From CALFUK01 sp964398295 (GTDB lineage Bacteria > Bacteroidota > Bacteroidia > Chitinophagales > Saprospiraceae), in the NCBI GenBank assembly GCA_964398295.1, contig CAYNMW010000113.1, positions 1 through 14,626 of the forward strand: 14,626 nt of DNA, read 5' to 3'. Of the stretch, positions 6,369 to 14,492 are shown in pieces. Under the pieces are notes generated by a model. That model had not been told where the DNA came from. It worked only from the letters and a program-made list of their open reading frames with translations, and did no database searches. The first letter of the stretch is position 1; every line of letters starts with the position of its first letter. Made by a program: the position numbers and the translations under genes.

Positions 6369-7231
6369 AGATTTGTGTAATTGGACTAGGTTTGATTGGG
6401 GGTTCGATAGCCAAAGAATGCCGAACACGTAAGCATCATGTGTATGGTGTTGATTCCAATCCTATTCATCAGGAAAAAGCAATTGACTTCGGTTTGGTAG
6501 ATGAGGTTGTTGATCTTGATGTTGCAGTTGAGAAGGCTGAGTTGTTTTTGGTCGCTATACCAGTAGACGCTATTGAAGGTGTTTGCCAAAAACTATTGGA
6601 TAAAATAAACTGGACCCAAACGGTCTTTGATGTTGGCTCGACTAAAAGTGGTATTTGTAATGCAGTTGCGAGTCATCCCAAACGAGGACGATTTGTTGCT
6701 GCCCATCCATTAGCAGGAACGGAGTTTTCTGGTCCCGGCGCAGCAATTATAGATTTATTTAGGAACAAGAAAAACATCATTTGTGAAGAACACAAATGCG
6801 ATGACGATGCCTTAGAAAAGGTATTGACAATCTGTAATGAGTTAGGTATGCAATCATTGTTCATGGACCCGGATGCACATGATAAGCATATGGCATATGT
6901 GTCACACTTGTCACATGTGAGTGCTTTTACACTAAGCCTTACAGTACTCGATATAGAACAAGACCAAAAGCAGATATTTAATCTGGCAAGCACAGGATTC
7001 GAATCCACGGTGCGTTTGGCTAAAAGTAATCCTGAGACCTGGGCTTCTATTTTTAATAAAAATGCAAGTCATTTATCTGATGCATTAGAACAATACATTA
7101 CTCATTTACAGCAGTTCAAAGCTGCTATAGATTCTGGAGATAAAGTTGCCACAATGGAGATGATGGAAAAAGCCAATGAGATAAAACGTGTCCTCAATGG
7201 TTTAAAATTAAATGTTGTAAAACTAAGTTAG
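6365..7231 (+). CDS. tyrA: Prephenate dehydrogenase
   Basis: Oxidatively decarboxylates prephenate (or arogenate) to the tyrosine precursor with NAD(P)+ in the cytoplasm. It has 288 residues. The N-terminal Rossmann fold carries GLGLIGGS (7-14), and the acidic residue at the end of strand 2 is Asp30 (YGVDSN). DVGSTKSGI (89-97), HPLAGTE (114-120) and SHLSHVSAF (180-188) are family motifs; the His of HPLAGTE is the expected catalytic-site residue. The helical C-terminal dimerisation domain ends the protein, with no ACT domain and no fused chorismate mutase. Feedback control at the protein level is therefore not obvious, and control by the upstream attenuator would matter more. It overlaps the aminotransferase gene by 4 bp and precedes aroG-aroQ by 32 bp. 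Confidence 0.95.
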   Translation: MKICVIGLGLIGGSIAKECRTRKHHVYGVDSNPIHQEKAIDFGLVDEVVDLDVAVEKAELFLVAIPVDAIEGVCQKLLDKINWTQTVFDVGSTKSGICNAVASHPKRGRFVAAHPLAGTEFSGPGAAIIDLFRNKKNIICEEHKCDDDALEKVLTICNELGMQSLFMDPDAHDKHMAYVSHLSHVSAFTLSLTVLDIEQDQKQIFNLASTGFESTVRLAKSNPETWASIFNKNASHLSDALEQYITHLQQFKAAIDSGDKVATMEMMEKANEIKRVLNGLKLNVVKLS

Positions 7232-7263
7232 AAATATACAAAAACTGAAATACGAATAAAGTC

Positions 7264-8349
7264 ATGGAATCACAAACGACATCACACAGAACAAATTGGT
7301 TGAGAAAAACAGAGATACCTGTAGTCATTGCAGGCCCTTGTAGCGTTGAAACTGAAGAACAACTCGTAGAAACATGTAAGGGTATTGCCGCTACTGGCAA
7401 AGTAGACATGTTGCGGGGCGGTATTTGGAAACCGAGAACATCTGCCGGTAATTTTGAAGGCGTAGGTGTTGCAGGATTACCTTGGATGAAACGTGTCAAA
7501 GAAGAAACTGGCTTGCCTATCACCGTAGAAGCAGCAAGAGCTGGTCATGCGGAGATGTGTCTAGCGTTTGGTGTCGACGTTATTTGGATTGGAGCAAGAA
7601 CTTCAGTCAATCCATTTTCTGTCCAAGAAATTGCAGAAGCATTGAGGGGGACAGATGTACCCGTACTAGTCAAAAATCCCATTAACCCAGATTTAAAATT
7701 ATGGTTAGGTGCCGTCGATCGTTTCGAAAAGGTCGGTATAAAAAATGTAGGCGTTATCCACAGAGGCTTCTCCAACACAGGCGAGAAAGTCTACCGGAAT
7801 AGACCTCAATGGCAGATCGCTCTCGACTTCATGAAAGAAAGACCTGAGCTTCCAATGATTTGTGATCCAAGTCATATTTGTGGTAGACGAGATCTATTGC
7901 ACGATGTCTCCCAAAAGGCAGTTGATTTGAGTTACGATGGTTTGATGATAGAAACGCACCGCGACCCAGACAATGCTTGGACAGATGCAAAGCAGCAGAT
8001 TACGCCAACAGTATTAGGCGAAATGATTACTGCAATGAAACTCCGTCTAGCCAAAGAATCAGATCCGGATATTCAAAATAGCCTCGGTTTTCTGAGGCAG
8101 GAAATAACTGAAATTGATACAGATATTTTGAATCTCTTAGTTTCGAGAATGGGAGTTGCAAGAAAAATCGGGGAGTACAAAAAGAAAAATGATATTGCCA
8201 TCTATCAAGCTAAACGATGGGAAGAAATTACATCTTCAGCAAAAGAGAAAGGAACTGCAGAAGGCTTGAGTGTTGAATTTATTGATAAATTTTTGCGCGC
8301 CATTCATGACGAGAGTATCAATCAGCAGGAGCAGGTGATGAAATCTTAA
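7264..8349 (+). CDS. aroG: Bifunctional DAHP synthase / chorismate mutase (AroQ type)
   Basis: A 361-residue fusion. Residues about 18-262 form a type I DAHP synthase of the KDO8P-synthase-like group: AGPCS (23-27, metal Cys26), RGGIWKPRTS (51-60), KNP (137-139), CDPSHICGRR (200-209, metal His204), IETH (229-232, Glu230) and Asp241. It joins phosphoenolpyruvate and erythrose 4-phosphate, the first step of the shikimate pathway. Residues about 270-361 form an AroQ-class chorismate mutase, with LRQEITEIDTDILNLLVSRM, a lysine in IGEYKKKND and an arginine in QAKRWEEI at the expected active-site places; it converts chorismate to prephenate for PheA and TyrA. Such fusions are common in Bacteroidota and some Firmicutes, often with the mutase acting as regulator of the synthase. 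It is last in the operon. A decayed copy of its 3' end lies about 160 bp downstream. Confidence 0.95.
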   Translation: MESQTTSHRTNWLRKTEIPVVIAGPCSVETEEQLVETCKGIAATGKVDMLRGGIWKPRTSAGNFEGVGVAGLPWMKRVKEETGLPITVEAARAGHAEMCLAFGVDVIWIGARTSVNPFSVQEIAEALRGTDVPVLVKNPINPDLKLWLGAVDRFEKVGIKNVGVIHRGFSNTGEKVYRNRPQWQIALDFMKERPELPMICDPSHICGRRDLLHDVSQKAVDLSYDGLMIETHRDPDNAWTDAKQQITPTVLGEMITAMKLRLAKESDPDIQNSLGFLRQEITEIDTDILNLLVSRMGVARKIGEYKKKNDIAIYQAKRWEEITSSAKEKGTAEGLSVEFIDKFLRAIHDESINQQEQVMKS

Positions 8350-8416
8350 GAGTCCCACAGACTGTATTTAATGTTGAACCGCCTGCAAGTAGGGAGGAGT
8401 TGAGTGTTTGCCTTTC

Positions 8417-8503
8417 GGCATTGGGTGTTGAGCATGATGACAGGTAGCATTTTTTGCCTGCCATTCATGGGGAGAGTGCCACTCAGAAGGAGCAGTTGAT
8501 AGA
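8417..8503 (+). pseudogene. Decayed second copy of the 3' end of the DAHP synthase/chorismate mutase gene
   Basis: Bases 8451-8501 align without gaps to 8290-8340 at the end of the intact gene with 41 of 51 identical bases. Translated in the same frame this gives FLPAIHGESATQKEQLI against FLRAIHDESINQQEQVM. All ten differences change the amino acid and none is silent, as expected for a sequence no longer under selection. Weaker similarity reaches upstream to 8417, aligning with 8263, with a one-base and a six-base insertion; the latter carries an in-frame TAG. The fragment has no start codon and is not expected to make protein. It is probably a remnant of a duplication or of gene replacement. 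Confidence 0.72.
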
Positions 8504-8588
8504 AGGGAAAACTCTAAAATATGTTTTTGAGGGAGGAATAAAATTTACATTGATTTAATAAACTAAGGCGAATTGGCTCGTTTGTTGT

Positions 8589-8596
8589 TATTTTTG
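8589..8596 (+). promoter_or_regulatory. Possible -7 element (TATTTTTG) for the giant repeat protein gene
   Basis: TATTTTTG matches TAnnTTTG exactly and lies 33 bp before the ATG at 8630. The nearest upstream TTG (8573-8575) is only 13 nt away, shorter than the usual 17-23, so the -33 element is poor and the call is weak. Confidence 0.4.
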
Positions 8597-8629
8597 TAGT
8601 TAAATTACAAAGTAATTTTAAAGGGACCA

Positions 8630-11600
8630 ATGAAACAACTGATTTACATAAATTGTATATTTTTTTCAATTGCCTCAGCTGCGCAGGTAACAAATCCAGA
8701 GTGTGAAGATGCGATTGAAGTATTTTGTGGCGATAATTTGTTTGTGAACTTAGATAATGGTGATGGCGATTATTCCTTTTCTTTTTATTCTCCAGGTGAT
8801 TGCGATTACACAATAAGAGATGATGATGTTTGGTATAAAATAGTTGGAACAGGAGATGTGATGACAATTTCGTATTGCAATTTTTCAACTAGGATGTTAA
8901 TTTTCGAAAACGATTGCTCGAATTTGATTTGCCCTGACAATGTTGTTAGTCCCTCTTTCTTTAATTGCGGTCAATTCTCTGAGGAACTATCATTTCTTTC
9001 AACACAAGGCCAAACATATTTTATCTCTTGTGCCAGTATCAATCCGCAACTCCAATCTGAACTAAAAATTTCATGCCAAGCACCTGCTTTAAATAATAGT
9101 TGTGGACAAGCAGTACCTATTAATTTGGACAATATAGTTGTAGCTAATTTTGATAATGCTTCTTATATCGAAGTTAATTCAGATTGTTTTGAGGATGACT
9201 TCAATGCTGACATCTGGTTTACATTTCAAGGTAGTGGAGAATTATTAGTGGTTGAGGATTTTTGTGATTTTTGTTCAATTCGTTTCAATATTTACACTGG
9301 TAACTGTAATGATTTAAGTTGTGTAGAATTTGAAGGAATTGGCGACCTGCCAGGATTTCAATCTGTTAATGGCGAACAGTATTATATTAGAATGTTAGGC
9401 TTAGCTGGCAATGATGAATCTTTTAAAATCCGGGTAGCAATTCCACCAGTCAATGATTTATGTGAAGATGCATTGCAGTTTAATGTAGGTGACACACTAT
9501 GTGTTAATAATTTCGATGCGCTCAACGAGGCCAATATGTGCGGATTTGGTATAGACAGGAATGGAGTCTGGTATACATTTACTGGGACTGGTGATATCCA
9601 TCTGTTTGACTCAAATGACGGTAGTTTTAATATTGACATAATTGCAGGCACATGTCAAAATCCAGAATGTCAAACTATCACTCAATATCCTGGTGCTTTT
9701 ATTTTTGAAACAATAGAATCGCAGGAGTATTTACTTAGGATTAGTCAAAATTCTTCACCAGTAGAAGAATTGAAAGTATTCCAAGAGACGTATGAGGCTG
9801 CGGAGAACAATTCAATAGAAAATGCAATTCCTATTATGTGTGCAGATTCGTTAATCTCTACACTCGTATTTGCCACCGAAAACGAGGAGATTACAGGTAA
9901 TAGAAGGCCATATGTTTGGTTTACGCTTACTGGGACTGACGAATTTTATTCCTTTGAGAGTGCGTTTTTAAGCAACCCTCAAAATTTACTAAACATTTAT
10001 ATTTTTGAAGATACTGGAAATGAGCTTGTTTTAAATGACATTGTGTTTGATGATGCCATTTATTTGGAAAATGGGATTCAATATTTTATAGGCGTAAGCG
10101 ATTTTTCATTCGTTGATTCCTTTTATTTGAAATTAGATTGTGAAGAAGCTAGAATCAATGATGTATGTTCTAATGCACTGCCATTAAATATTACTTCGGA
10201 GCAAAATATTTGCACATTTCTTACAGCCATAAATACCGATGATGAATGCGGCGTTAATCCAACGAATACGGCTGATGTTTGGTATGTGTATGAAGGTGAA
10301 GGCACTTTGAAAGATGTTACATTTGACCGGAGTGAAGGACATATACTAAGTATATTTGAAGGTGACTGTGATCAATTAGTCTGCTATTCCAGCGTTTTTA
10401 ATTCTTTTTTGAGTAGCTCGGCGAACCCTCTTGTCACAGAACGGATTTTCTTTGAAGTAGGTGTCACTTATTATTTTAAAGTCTCACATAGATTTAGAGA
10501 ATCGGAAGACGATTGTACATTTATTACTAGTGTTGATGTGCAGATAGCAGATAATGATCAATGTGTAGATGCTACCTTATTAACATGTGGTATTTCTATA
10601 AGAGATTCACTACAATTTGCATTAAATAATGAAGAGTCTTGTACGAATACTTATGTTGAAGTAGGAGGTATTTGGTTTAATTATATTGGAACAGGAACTT
10701 ATGTAGAAGTAAATGTATTGGGTGGTGTAGAAAATGTAGAGGCATATACTGGCACTTGTAGTAAACTCAATTGCGAACAAGAATTACTCAGAGATTATAG
10801 AGGGAAAAAAGTTTTTTTTGGAAATGAAGGCGTTGAATATTTCTTTCTGATTAATCAACAGACATTTGATCAAACTGATTTTGAATTCCAAATCTCTTGT
10901 ATTGATTCTTTGACAAATAATACATTGGAAACTGCATTAGACATTTCTTGTGGAGATGAGTTTTTTGGCTATTCCTTTATTGAAGAAAATACTGTTAATC
11001 TAGGGACCCAATGTACCAACCATAATTTTGCGGATGAAATGTGGTTTACTATCCAAGGCAATAATGAATACTTATATATAGATGAAGATGAGTTTTATGA
11101 AAATGCAGGACGAGAAAGTAGTTGTGGCGTATTTTTCTTTGACGATTTTGGAAATTTATCATGTCTGGGATTTTTTCAGGATAATAGAATTTTTCTTCCT
11201 GTTGGAAATCAATACTATCTGAGGTTTTGCTTTTTTGAAGATGAAAATGTAGAATTTGATTTTGACATTCATTTCGATTGTTATCCACAAGTAGAATTTG
11301 ATAATTGCGAAACAGCCATAACTCTTGAATGTGGAGATGTCGTTGAATTTGATAGAACGCATGCAAGTGACGATGATCAAGAGACTCCTTGCGGTGGAAC
11401 AGTTCCAGGTGATAGGGCAGTTTGGTTTCGTGTAATAGGAGATGGGTTATGGAAGGATTTTCAAATGACCGACAGTCTAGGGGAGGAAGTTATCTTTCAA
11501 ATTTGGTCTTACGAAGGTAGTTGTGGTCAATTGACTTGTATTCCTTATGAATCTGTAATCCCGACTGAAATTGGAACCGAGTATTTTCTTTCAATAACCG

Positions 11601-13504
11601 GAGGTTATTTGGGATTTACGACTGTATCTATGACATGTGTTTCAACTTCTTCAAATGATTTATGCCATAATGCTCAACTACTTTCTTGCGGAGATGTGAT
11701 TAATGGTACTTTGGATTACTCGACAAGTTGTAGTCTGGAGTTTCCATGTAATCCTGACAATATTGAACGAGTCCAATGGTTTAAACTTGTAGGTAATAAT
11801 GAATCTGTTAGGCTTGATTTTACAAGCTTTGCTTTCAATTCGCATTCAGCACAGATCCAAATATTCGAGAATGGATGTTGCGATGCTCAAGCTATCACAA
11901 GTCAATATGGTTCAGAAAATACAGACGTAAGTTTTTTTGGCGAGTTAGATAAAGAATACTTAGTAAGAGTAGGGCTAGGTCCAGTTTGGGACAATGGCGA
12001 TTTTGATCTTGCATTGACTTGTTTTGATAACATGTCAAATACTTGTGAAAATGCTCCCTTACTTTCCAATGGACAAATTGTTACTGTTGATCCAACAAAT
12101 TCAGTTGAACTGATAACTCGAAATCTCCATGATGAATTATACAGTTTTGTTAAGTTTATTGGTTCTGGTGGAATTGATACAGTCTCTGTTAGTGGAAGCT
12201 CTCAATTTTTTCAAGTAGATTTATTCGTTGATTTTGATGGTAACTGTTCGTTTAGTTTGCCTTTAACTTTTTCAACTGTAACAGAATATTTAGGCGATAG
12301 GACTAATGTATTAGTTCCAACTATTGCGAATCAAGAGTACATCATTGGAGTAAGTGCCGATGGAAGCGATCTAATGCAAGTCGGATTAAATCAAAGTAAT
12401 TCGATTACACAAACATGCACAGTTAATGTGCCTAAAGTAGTCAGAGGTCTGGAACAAAATTCACTTGATGTACAGGTCGACATTGCAGGTAATATTAACC
12501 CAATAAGCGGAGCTTTTATTGATCCATATTTTGGAAATTTATTTTCAATTACTTCAAGTCAGTTGGTACAAATTTCACATAGACATCATGGTATTAAATT
12601 ACTAGAATATAGATCTTTAACCCAACCAGATAATTCAATTGATTTGACTTGCTCTGGGCATATTATTTATCAATTCGACGAATCAGATGAGATTGATTGT
12701 ATCGATGAAAATGTATGTGATTGTCAGGAAGGTATGATTGAAGTACCACACCCCAATAATCCATGCCGTTCGATTTGTGAACTAATTCTTTGTGATAATC
12801 AAATTAGCTTGCTCGATAATGATTATTGTGAAACTGAAGAGTCTTTTACATCATTGCAATTTGATATTTCTCAAGATATTGATTGTCACATTGAAGTTGC
12901 ATCAATAGAAAATGCTATAATTTTAAACAGTATCGATCCATTTGAAGGATTTTCTGAGGATATCTATCCCGATATTCAAACTGTTATTTCGGAATTAGGA
13001 GTACTGAATTTGGATTTTGAGCGAAATCCATTCTTTGAATCCATTGTAACTCTAGGTAACCAAGAGTTTTTCATTGACGCATGTGCTTCTATTAATATAT
13101 CTGACCCATGCAATTGCCTTAGTTTTGATCAAAGTACAGATCTATTTACTGATACACTTATTATTTCTGGATTAAACAAGAATACAAGTGTAACACTGGA
13201 TTTTAATAATTCAGGATTCAGAGATGAAGCAGGTGAGCTATTTAACCCGGGAACTCAATTTGTTGACGATGATGGCAATGGACATATAGTCATACCGTTT
13301 TTTCGTTCTGAAGGTGAAGCTGTTGATATTTCTATTGATGAATTCGTATTTACTTCTGTTAGCTGTCCAGGTTTCGAGTCATGCTTAGCTCAATCTATTC
13401 CTACTTTAAGCGAATGGTCTTTAATTTGGTTGGCACTACTTCTACTTATATTTAGTGTCCAGTTTATTTCTGAATCAAGTCATCTTTATCAAAAAAATCT
13501 TTAG
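8630..13504 (+). CDS. Giant exported protein with ten degenerate repeats and an IPTL-CTERM sorting tail
   Basis: A 1624-residue protein. Residues 1-18 are a Sec signal peptide (cleavage near ASAAQ). Residues about 22-1257 hold ten diverged units of 117-133 residues, each with an N-x-C-x-x-A entry, a VWY/VWF...GTG core, a C-x-x-L-x-C pair and a late G-x-x-YYIRV strand. The pattern recalls the beta-sandwich domains related to bacterial PPC domains often repeated in Bacteroidota surface proteins; the family name is uncertain. Residues about 1260-1589 do not repeat and include a Cys-rich stretch (about 1361-1405). The end reads IPTLSEW (1590-1596), a hydrophobic helix (about 1597-1613) and a short polar tail: the IPTL-CTERM signal handled in known systems by exosortase H. 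The protein is strongly acidic. It is probably exported by Sec, processed at the C-terminus and attached to or released from the surface, perhaps in adhesion. It appears to be monocistronic. Confidence 0.88.
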   Translation: MKQLIYINCIFFSIASAAQVTNPECEDAIEVFCGDNLFVNLDNGDGDYSFSFYSPGDCDYTIRDDDVWYKIVGTGDVMTISYCNFSTRMLIFENDCSNLICPDNVVSPSFFNCGQFSEELSFLSTQGQTYFISCASINPQLQSELKISCQAPALNNSCGQAVPINLDNIVVANFDNASYIEVNSDCFEDDFNADIWFTFQGSGELLVVEDFCDFCSIRFNIYTGNCNDLSCVEFEGIGDLPGFQSVNGEQYYIRMLGLAGNDESFKIRVAIPPVNDLCEDALQFNVGDTLCVNNFDALNEANMCGFGIDRNGVWYTFTGTGDIHLFDSNDGSFNIDIIAGTCQNPECQTITQYPGAFIFETIESQEYLLRISQNSSPVEELKVFQETYEAAENNSIENAIPIMCADSLISTLVFATENEEITGNRRPYVWFTLTGTDEFYSFESAFLSNPQNLLNIYIFEDTGNELVLNDIVFDDAIYLENGIQYFIGVSDFSFVDSFYLKLDCEEARINDVCSNALPLNITSEQNICTFLTAINTDDECGVNPTNTADVWYVYEGEGTLKDVTFDRSEGHILSIFEGDCDQLVCYSSVFNSFLSSSANPLVTERIFFEVGVTYYFKVSHRFRESEDDCTFITSVDVQIADNDQCVDATLLTCGISIRDSLQFALNNEESCTNTYVEVGGIWFNYIGTGTYVEVNVLGGVENVEAYTGTCSKLNCEQELLRDYRGKKVFFGNEGVEYFFLINQQTFDQTDFEFQISCIDSLTNNTLETALDISCGDEFFGYSFIEENTVNLGTQCTNHNFADEMWFTIQGNNEYLYIDEDEFYENAGRESSCGVFFFDDFGNLSCLGFFQDNRIFLPVGNQYYLRFCFFEDENVEFDFDIHFDCYPQVEFDNCETAITLECGDVVEFDRTHASDDDQETPCGGTVPGDRAVWFRVIGDGLWKDFQMTDSLGEEVIFQIWSYEGSCGQLTCIPYESVIPTEIGTEYFLSITGGYLGFTTVSMTCVSTSSNDLCHNAQLLSCGDVINGTLDYSTSCSLEFPCNPDNIERVQWFKLVGNNESVRLDFTSFAFNSHSAQIQIFENGCCDAQAITSQYGSENTDVSFFGELDKEYLVRVGLGPVWDNGDFDLALTCFDNMSNTCENAPLLSNGQIVTVDPTNSVELITRNLHDELYSFVKFIGSGGIDTVSVSGSSQFFQVDLFVDFDGNCSFSLPLTFSTVTEYLGDRTNVLVPTIANQEYIIGVSADGSDLMQVGLNQSNSITQTCTVNVPKVVRGLEQNSLDVQVDIAGNINPISGAFIDPYFGNLFSITSSQLVQISHRHHGIKLLEYRSLTQPDNSIDLTCSGHIIYQFDESDEIDCIDENVCDCQEGMIEVPHPNNPCRSICELILCDNQISLLDNDYCETEESFTSLQFDISQDIDCHIEVASIENAIILNSIDPFEGFSEDIYPDIQTVISELGVLNLDFERNPFFESIVTLGNQEFFIDACASINISDPCNCLSFDQSTDLFTDTLIISGLNKNTSVTLDFNNSGFRDEAGELFNPGTQFVDDDGNGHIVIPFFRSEGEAVDISIDEFVFTSVSCPGFESCLAQSIPTLSEWSLIWLALLLLIFSVQFISESSHLYQKNL
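8693..12400 (+). repeat. Ten tandem protein-level repeats (about 117-133 residues each) inside the giant gene
   Basis: Units begin at the N-x-C-x-x-A motif, at about bases 8693, 9092, 9452, 9806, 10157, 10553, 10916, 11303, 11654 and 12038. The shared order is N-x-C-x-x-A, CGD, a VWY/VWF-x-x-x-GTG core, C-x-x-L-x-C and G-x-x-YY. Units 4, 9 and 10 lack the normal C-x-x-L-x-C pair, and units 4 and 7 have no Cys in the entry motif. Similarity is visible in protein, not as long DNA identity, so the duplications are old. Confidence 0.82.
13397..13501 (+). other. IPTL-CTERM C-terminal sorting signal
   Basis: This segment encodes the last 35 residues of the giant protein: IPTLSEW, then SLIWLALLLLIFSVQF as a membrane helix, then a polar tail ending in QKNL. 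The consensus is IPTLxxWG; here Ser follows the Trp. The usual Arg/Lys cluster after the helix is weak, with only one Lys. This architecture marks substrates of an exosortase (XrtH type) that is not encoded in this window. Confidence 0.85.
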
Positions 13505-13527
13505 TGTTAATTTCCAGAAAAGGATTT

Positions 13528-13611
13528 ATGGAAGTTGAAATACTTGATGAAAAAACAATGAGTATAAAAAGTGAAGCACTAATAATGTTAAAAGGAAATC
13601 TATACATATAA
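13528..13611 (+). CDS. Possible 27-residue small ORF of unknown function
   Basis: ATG 13528 opens a 27-codon frame (MEVEILDEKTMSIKSEALIM plus seven more residues) that ends at TAA 13609-13611, 18 bp before the cupin gene. AAAAGGA lies just upstream, at 13518-13524, and could act as a ribosome binding site, which is not common in this window. The frame could be a genuine small protein, the upstream partner of the cupin, a truncated gene start, or chance. I recognise no family. Confidence 0.3.
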   Translation: MEVEILDEKTMSIKSEALIMLKGNLYI

Positions 13612-13629
13612 CTGCATCAAATATTTCGC

Positions 13630-13998
13630 ATGTCACAAAATTACATCATACAAACAACCCCATTCATCGTCCCCACTGATGATGGTAAAACAATTAAAGA
13701 ACATTTTGGACATGCTAGTGTACATGGCGGTGACTATAGTGTCGCACATATGATAGCACCATCAGGATGGTCCGAGCCATATCAGACACCTGAATTTGAT
13801 GAAATTACTTTTGTCTTTAGAGGAAAAAAACTTTTTAAGATTGGAGATGAAGACATTACACTGGAAGCAGGACAGTCTATTTTAATCAGAAAGAATACTA
13901 GAATTCAATACTCGAATCCTTTTGATGAAGAATGTGAGTATATATCGATTTGCTTACCTGCGTTTTCGCCCGACTCAGTTCATCGGGAAGAGCAGTAA
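13630..13998 (+). CDS. Small single-domain cupin protein
   Basis: A 122-residue protein with a single cupin barrel, comparable with EutQ-like and other small cupins. Motif 1 is around GWSEPYQTPEFDEITFVFRG (46-65) and motif 2 around GQSILIRKNTRIQYSNP (81-97). The canonical metal-binding histidines are missing: the HxH place in motif 1 reads PYQ, with acids at Glu55 and Glu58, and the motif 2 His place is Gln93 or Tyr94. It therefore may not bind metal in the usual way and may bind a small molecule or act as a stabilising or regulatory domain; function is unknown. No signal peptide is seen, so it is cytoplasmic. The C-terminal ICLPAFSPDSVHRE looks like a conserved tail. The ATG at 13630 is the natural start. 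Its stop is one base from that of the convergent gene downstream. Confidence 0.83.
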   Translation: MSQNYIIQTTPFIVPTDDGKTIKEHFGHASVHGGDYSVAHMIAPSGWSEPYQTPEFDEITFVFRGKKLFKIGDEDITLEAGQSILIRKNTRIQYSNPFDEECEYISICLPAFSPDSVHREEQ

Positions 13999-13999
13999 T

Positions 14000-14341
14000 T
14001 TATTCTACTTTTTTAGTGGCCTTAAAAGGTAATTCCATTCCTTCAATAGAAATGGTGGCAATGAGTTCATCTCCTTCAAACGTACCTTCATATTGTAGGG
14101 TGTAACCAGAAAAATCTAGATTGAAGCTAATGTCATCGCCGTCAATTTCAAGATCCTGTAACTTTGCATTGCCTGCCTCAGATTGGATTTCTCCTTTATA
14201 ATCACCACCGTCCATTTCAATAACCAATGCACCTTTGTATGTCATGCCATCTGGTGCGTCAACAGAATAGATGTAAGTACCAGTGTGGTCAGTAATTAAA
14301 AGTGCTAAAAACGAGACCGCAATAAAAATGAAGCTTTTCAT
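14000..14341 (-). CDS. Small exported beta-rich protein of unknown function
   Basis: A 113-residue protein with a signal peptide (MKSFIFIAVSFLALLITD, about 1-18), so it is exported; there is no lipobox. The mature part is a series of short beta strands: GTYIYSVDAPDGMTYKGALVIE, DYKGEIQ, DLEIDGDDISFNLDF, YEGTFEGDELIATISIEG and MELPFKATK. This pattern of alternating strands with DG/GD turns resembles small lipocalin-like or barrel domains found alone or at the ends of exported Bacteroidota proteins. No catalytic residues can be named and no family is assigned with confidence. It faces the cupin gene tail to tail with one base between the stops, so their transcripts may overlap. No perfect promoter was seen; TATATTTT on the minus strand (about 14360-14367) is one base off the -7 consensus. 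Confidence 0.8.
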   Translation of the reverse strand: MKSFIFIAVSFLALLITDHTGTYIYSVDAPDGMTYKGALVIEMDGGDYKGEIQSEAGNAKLQDLEIDGDDISFNLDFSGYTLQYEGTFEGDELIATISIEGMELPFKATKKVE

Positions 14342-14399
14342 GTTGGTGAATTTAAGTTAAAATATACATCTTTTTCATGTATTGCTTCAGATACTGCTT

Positions 14400-14433
14400 T
14401 ATTTAGCGCTGAGCCCCTTTAGGGATTAAGGGC
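14400..14433. repeat. 34-bp intergenic repeat, copy A
   Basis: It starts TATTTAGCGC and ends AAGGGC, with the hairpin-forming core CCCTTTAGGG in the middle. It matches copy B at 33 of 34 bases (T against C at position 11). The right flank (AAAGGGAGCCTTTA) is related to the flank of copy B. Confidence 0.85.
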
Positions 14434-14492
14434 AAAGGGAGCCTTTATATTGAGAATATACAATTTGTTCTACACAACACACCTGTTTTACG

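Larger units (their letters stand above)
8350..8629. other. Non-coding spacer between the aromatic operon and the giant repeat gene
   Basis: No intact gene is seen. The stretch holds a small hairpin-forming sequence TGCCTTTCGGCA (8409-8420), a decayed copy of the 3' end of the preceding gene, and the probable promoter region of the next gene (TATTTTTG at 8589-8596). No strong terminator for the aromatic operon was found; a 4-bp hairpin at 8350-8362 is too weak to call. Confidence 0.6.

Noticed and set aside
5948..7523. Long open frames on the minus strand across the aromatic operon (for example 5948-6280, 6673-7008, 7194-7523)
   Set aside because: They lie opposite strongly conserved enzymes, show no recognisable domain or signal, and are shadows of the coding strand.
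8350..8370. Operon terminator just after aroG-aroQ
   Set aside because: The AGTC-CCACA-GACT hairpin has only four pairs and no proper T-run.
8514..8888. Minus-strand frame over the start of the giant repeat gene
   Set aside because: Low-complexity His/Asn/Leu-rich translation without a domain; it overlaps a clear signal peptide and first repeat on the other strand.
8693..12400. Recent tandem DNA duplication in the giant gene
   Set aside because: Repeats are visible only as protein motifs; no long stretches of DNA identity between units were seen, so the duplications are ancient.
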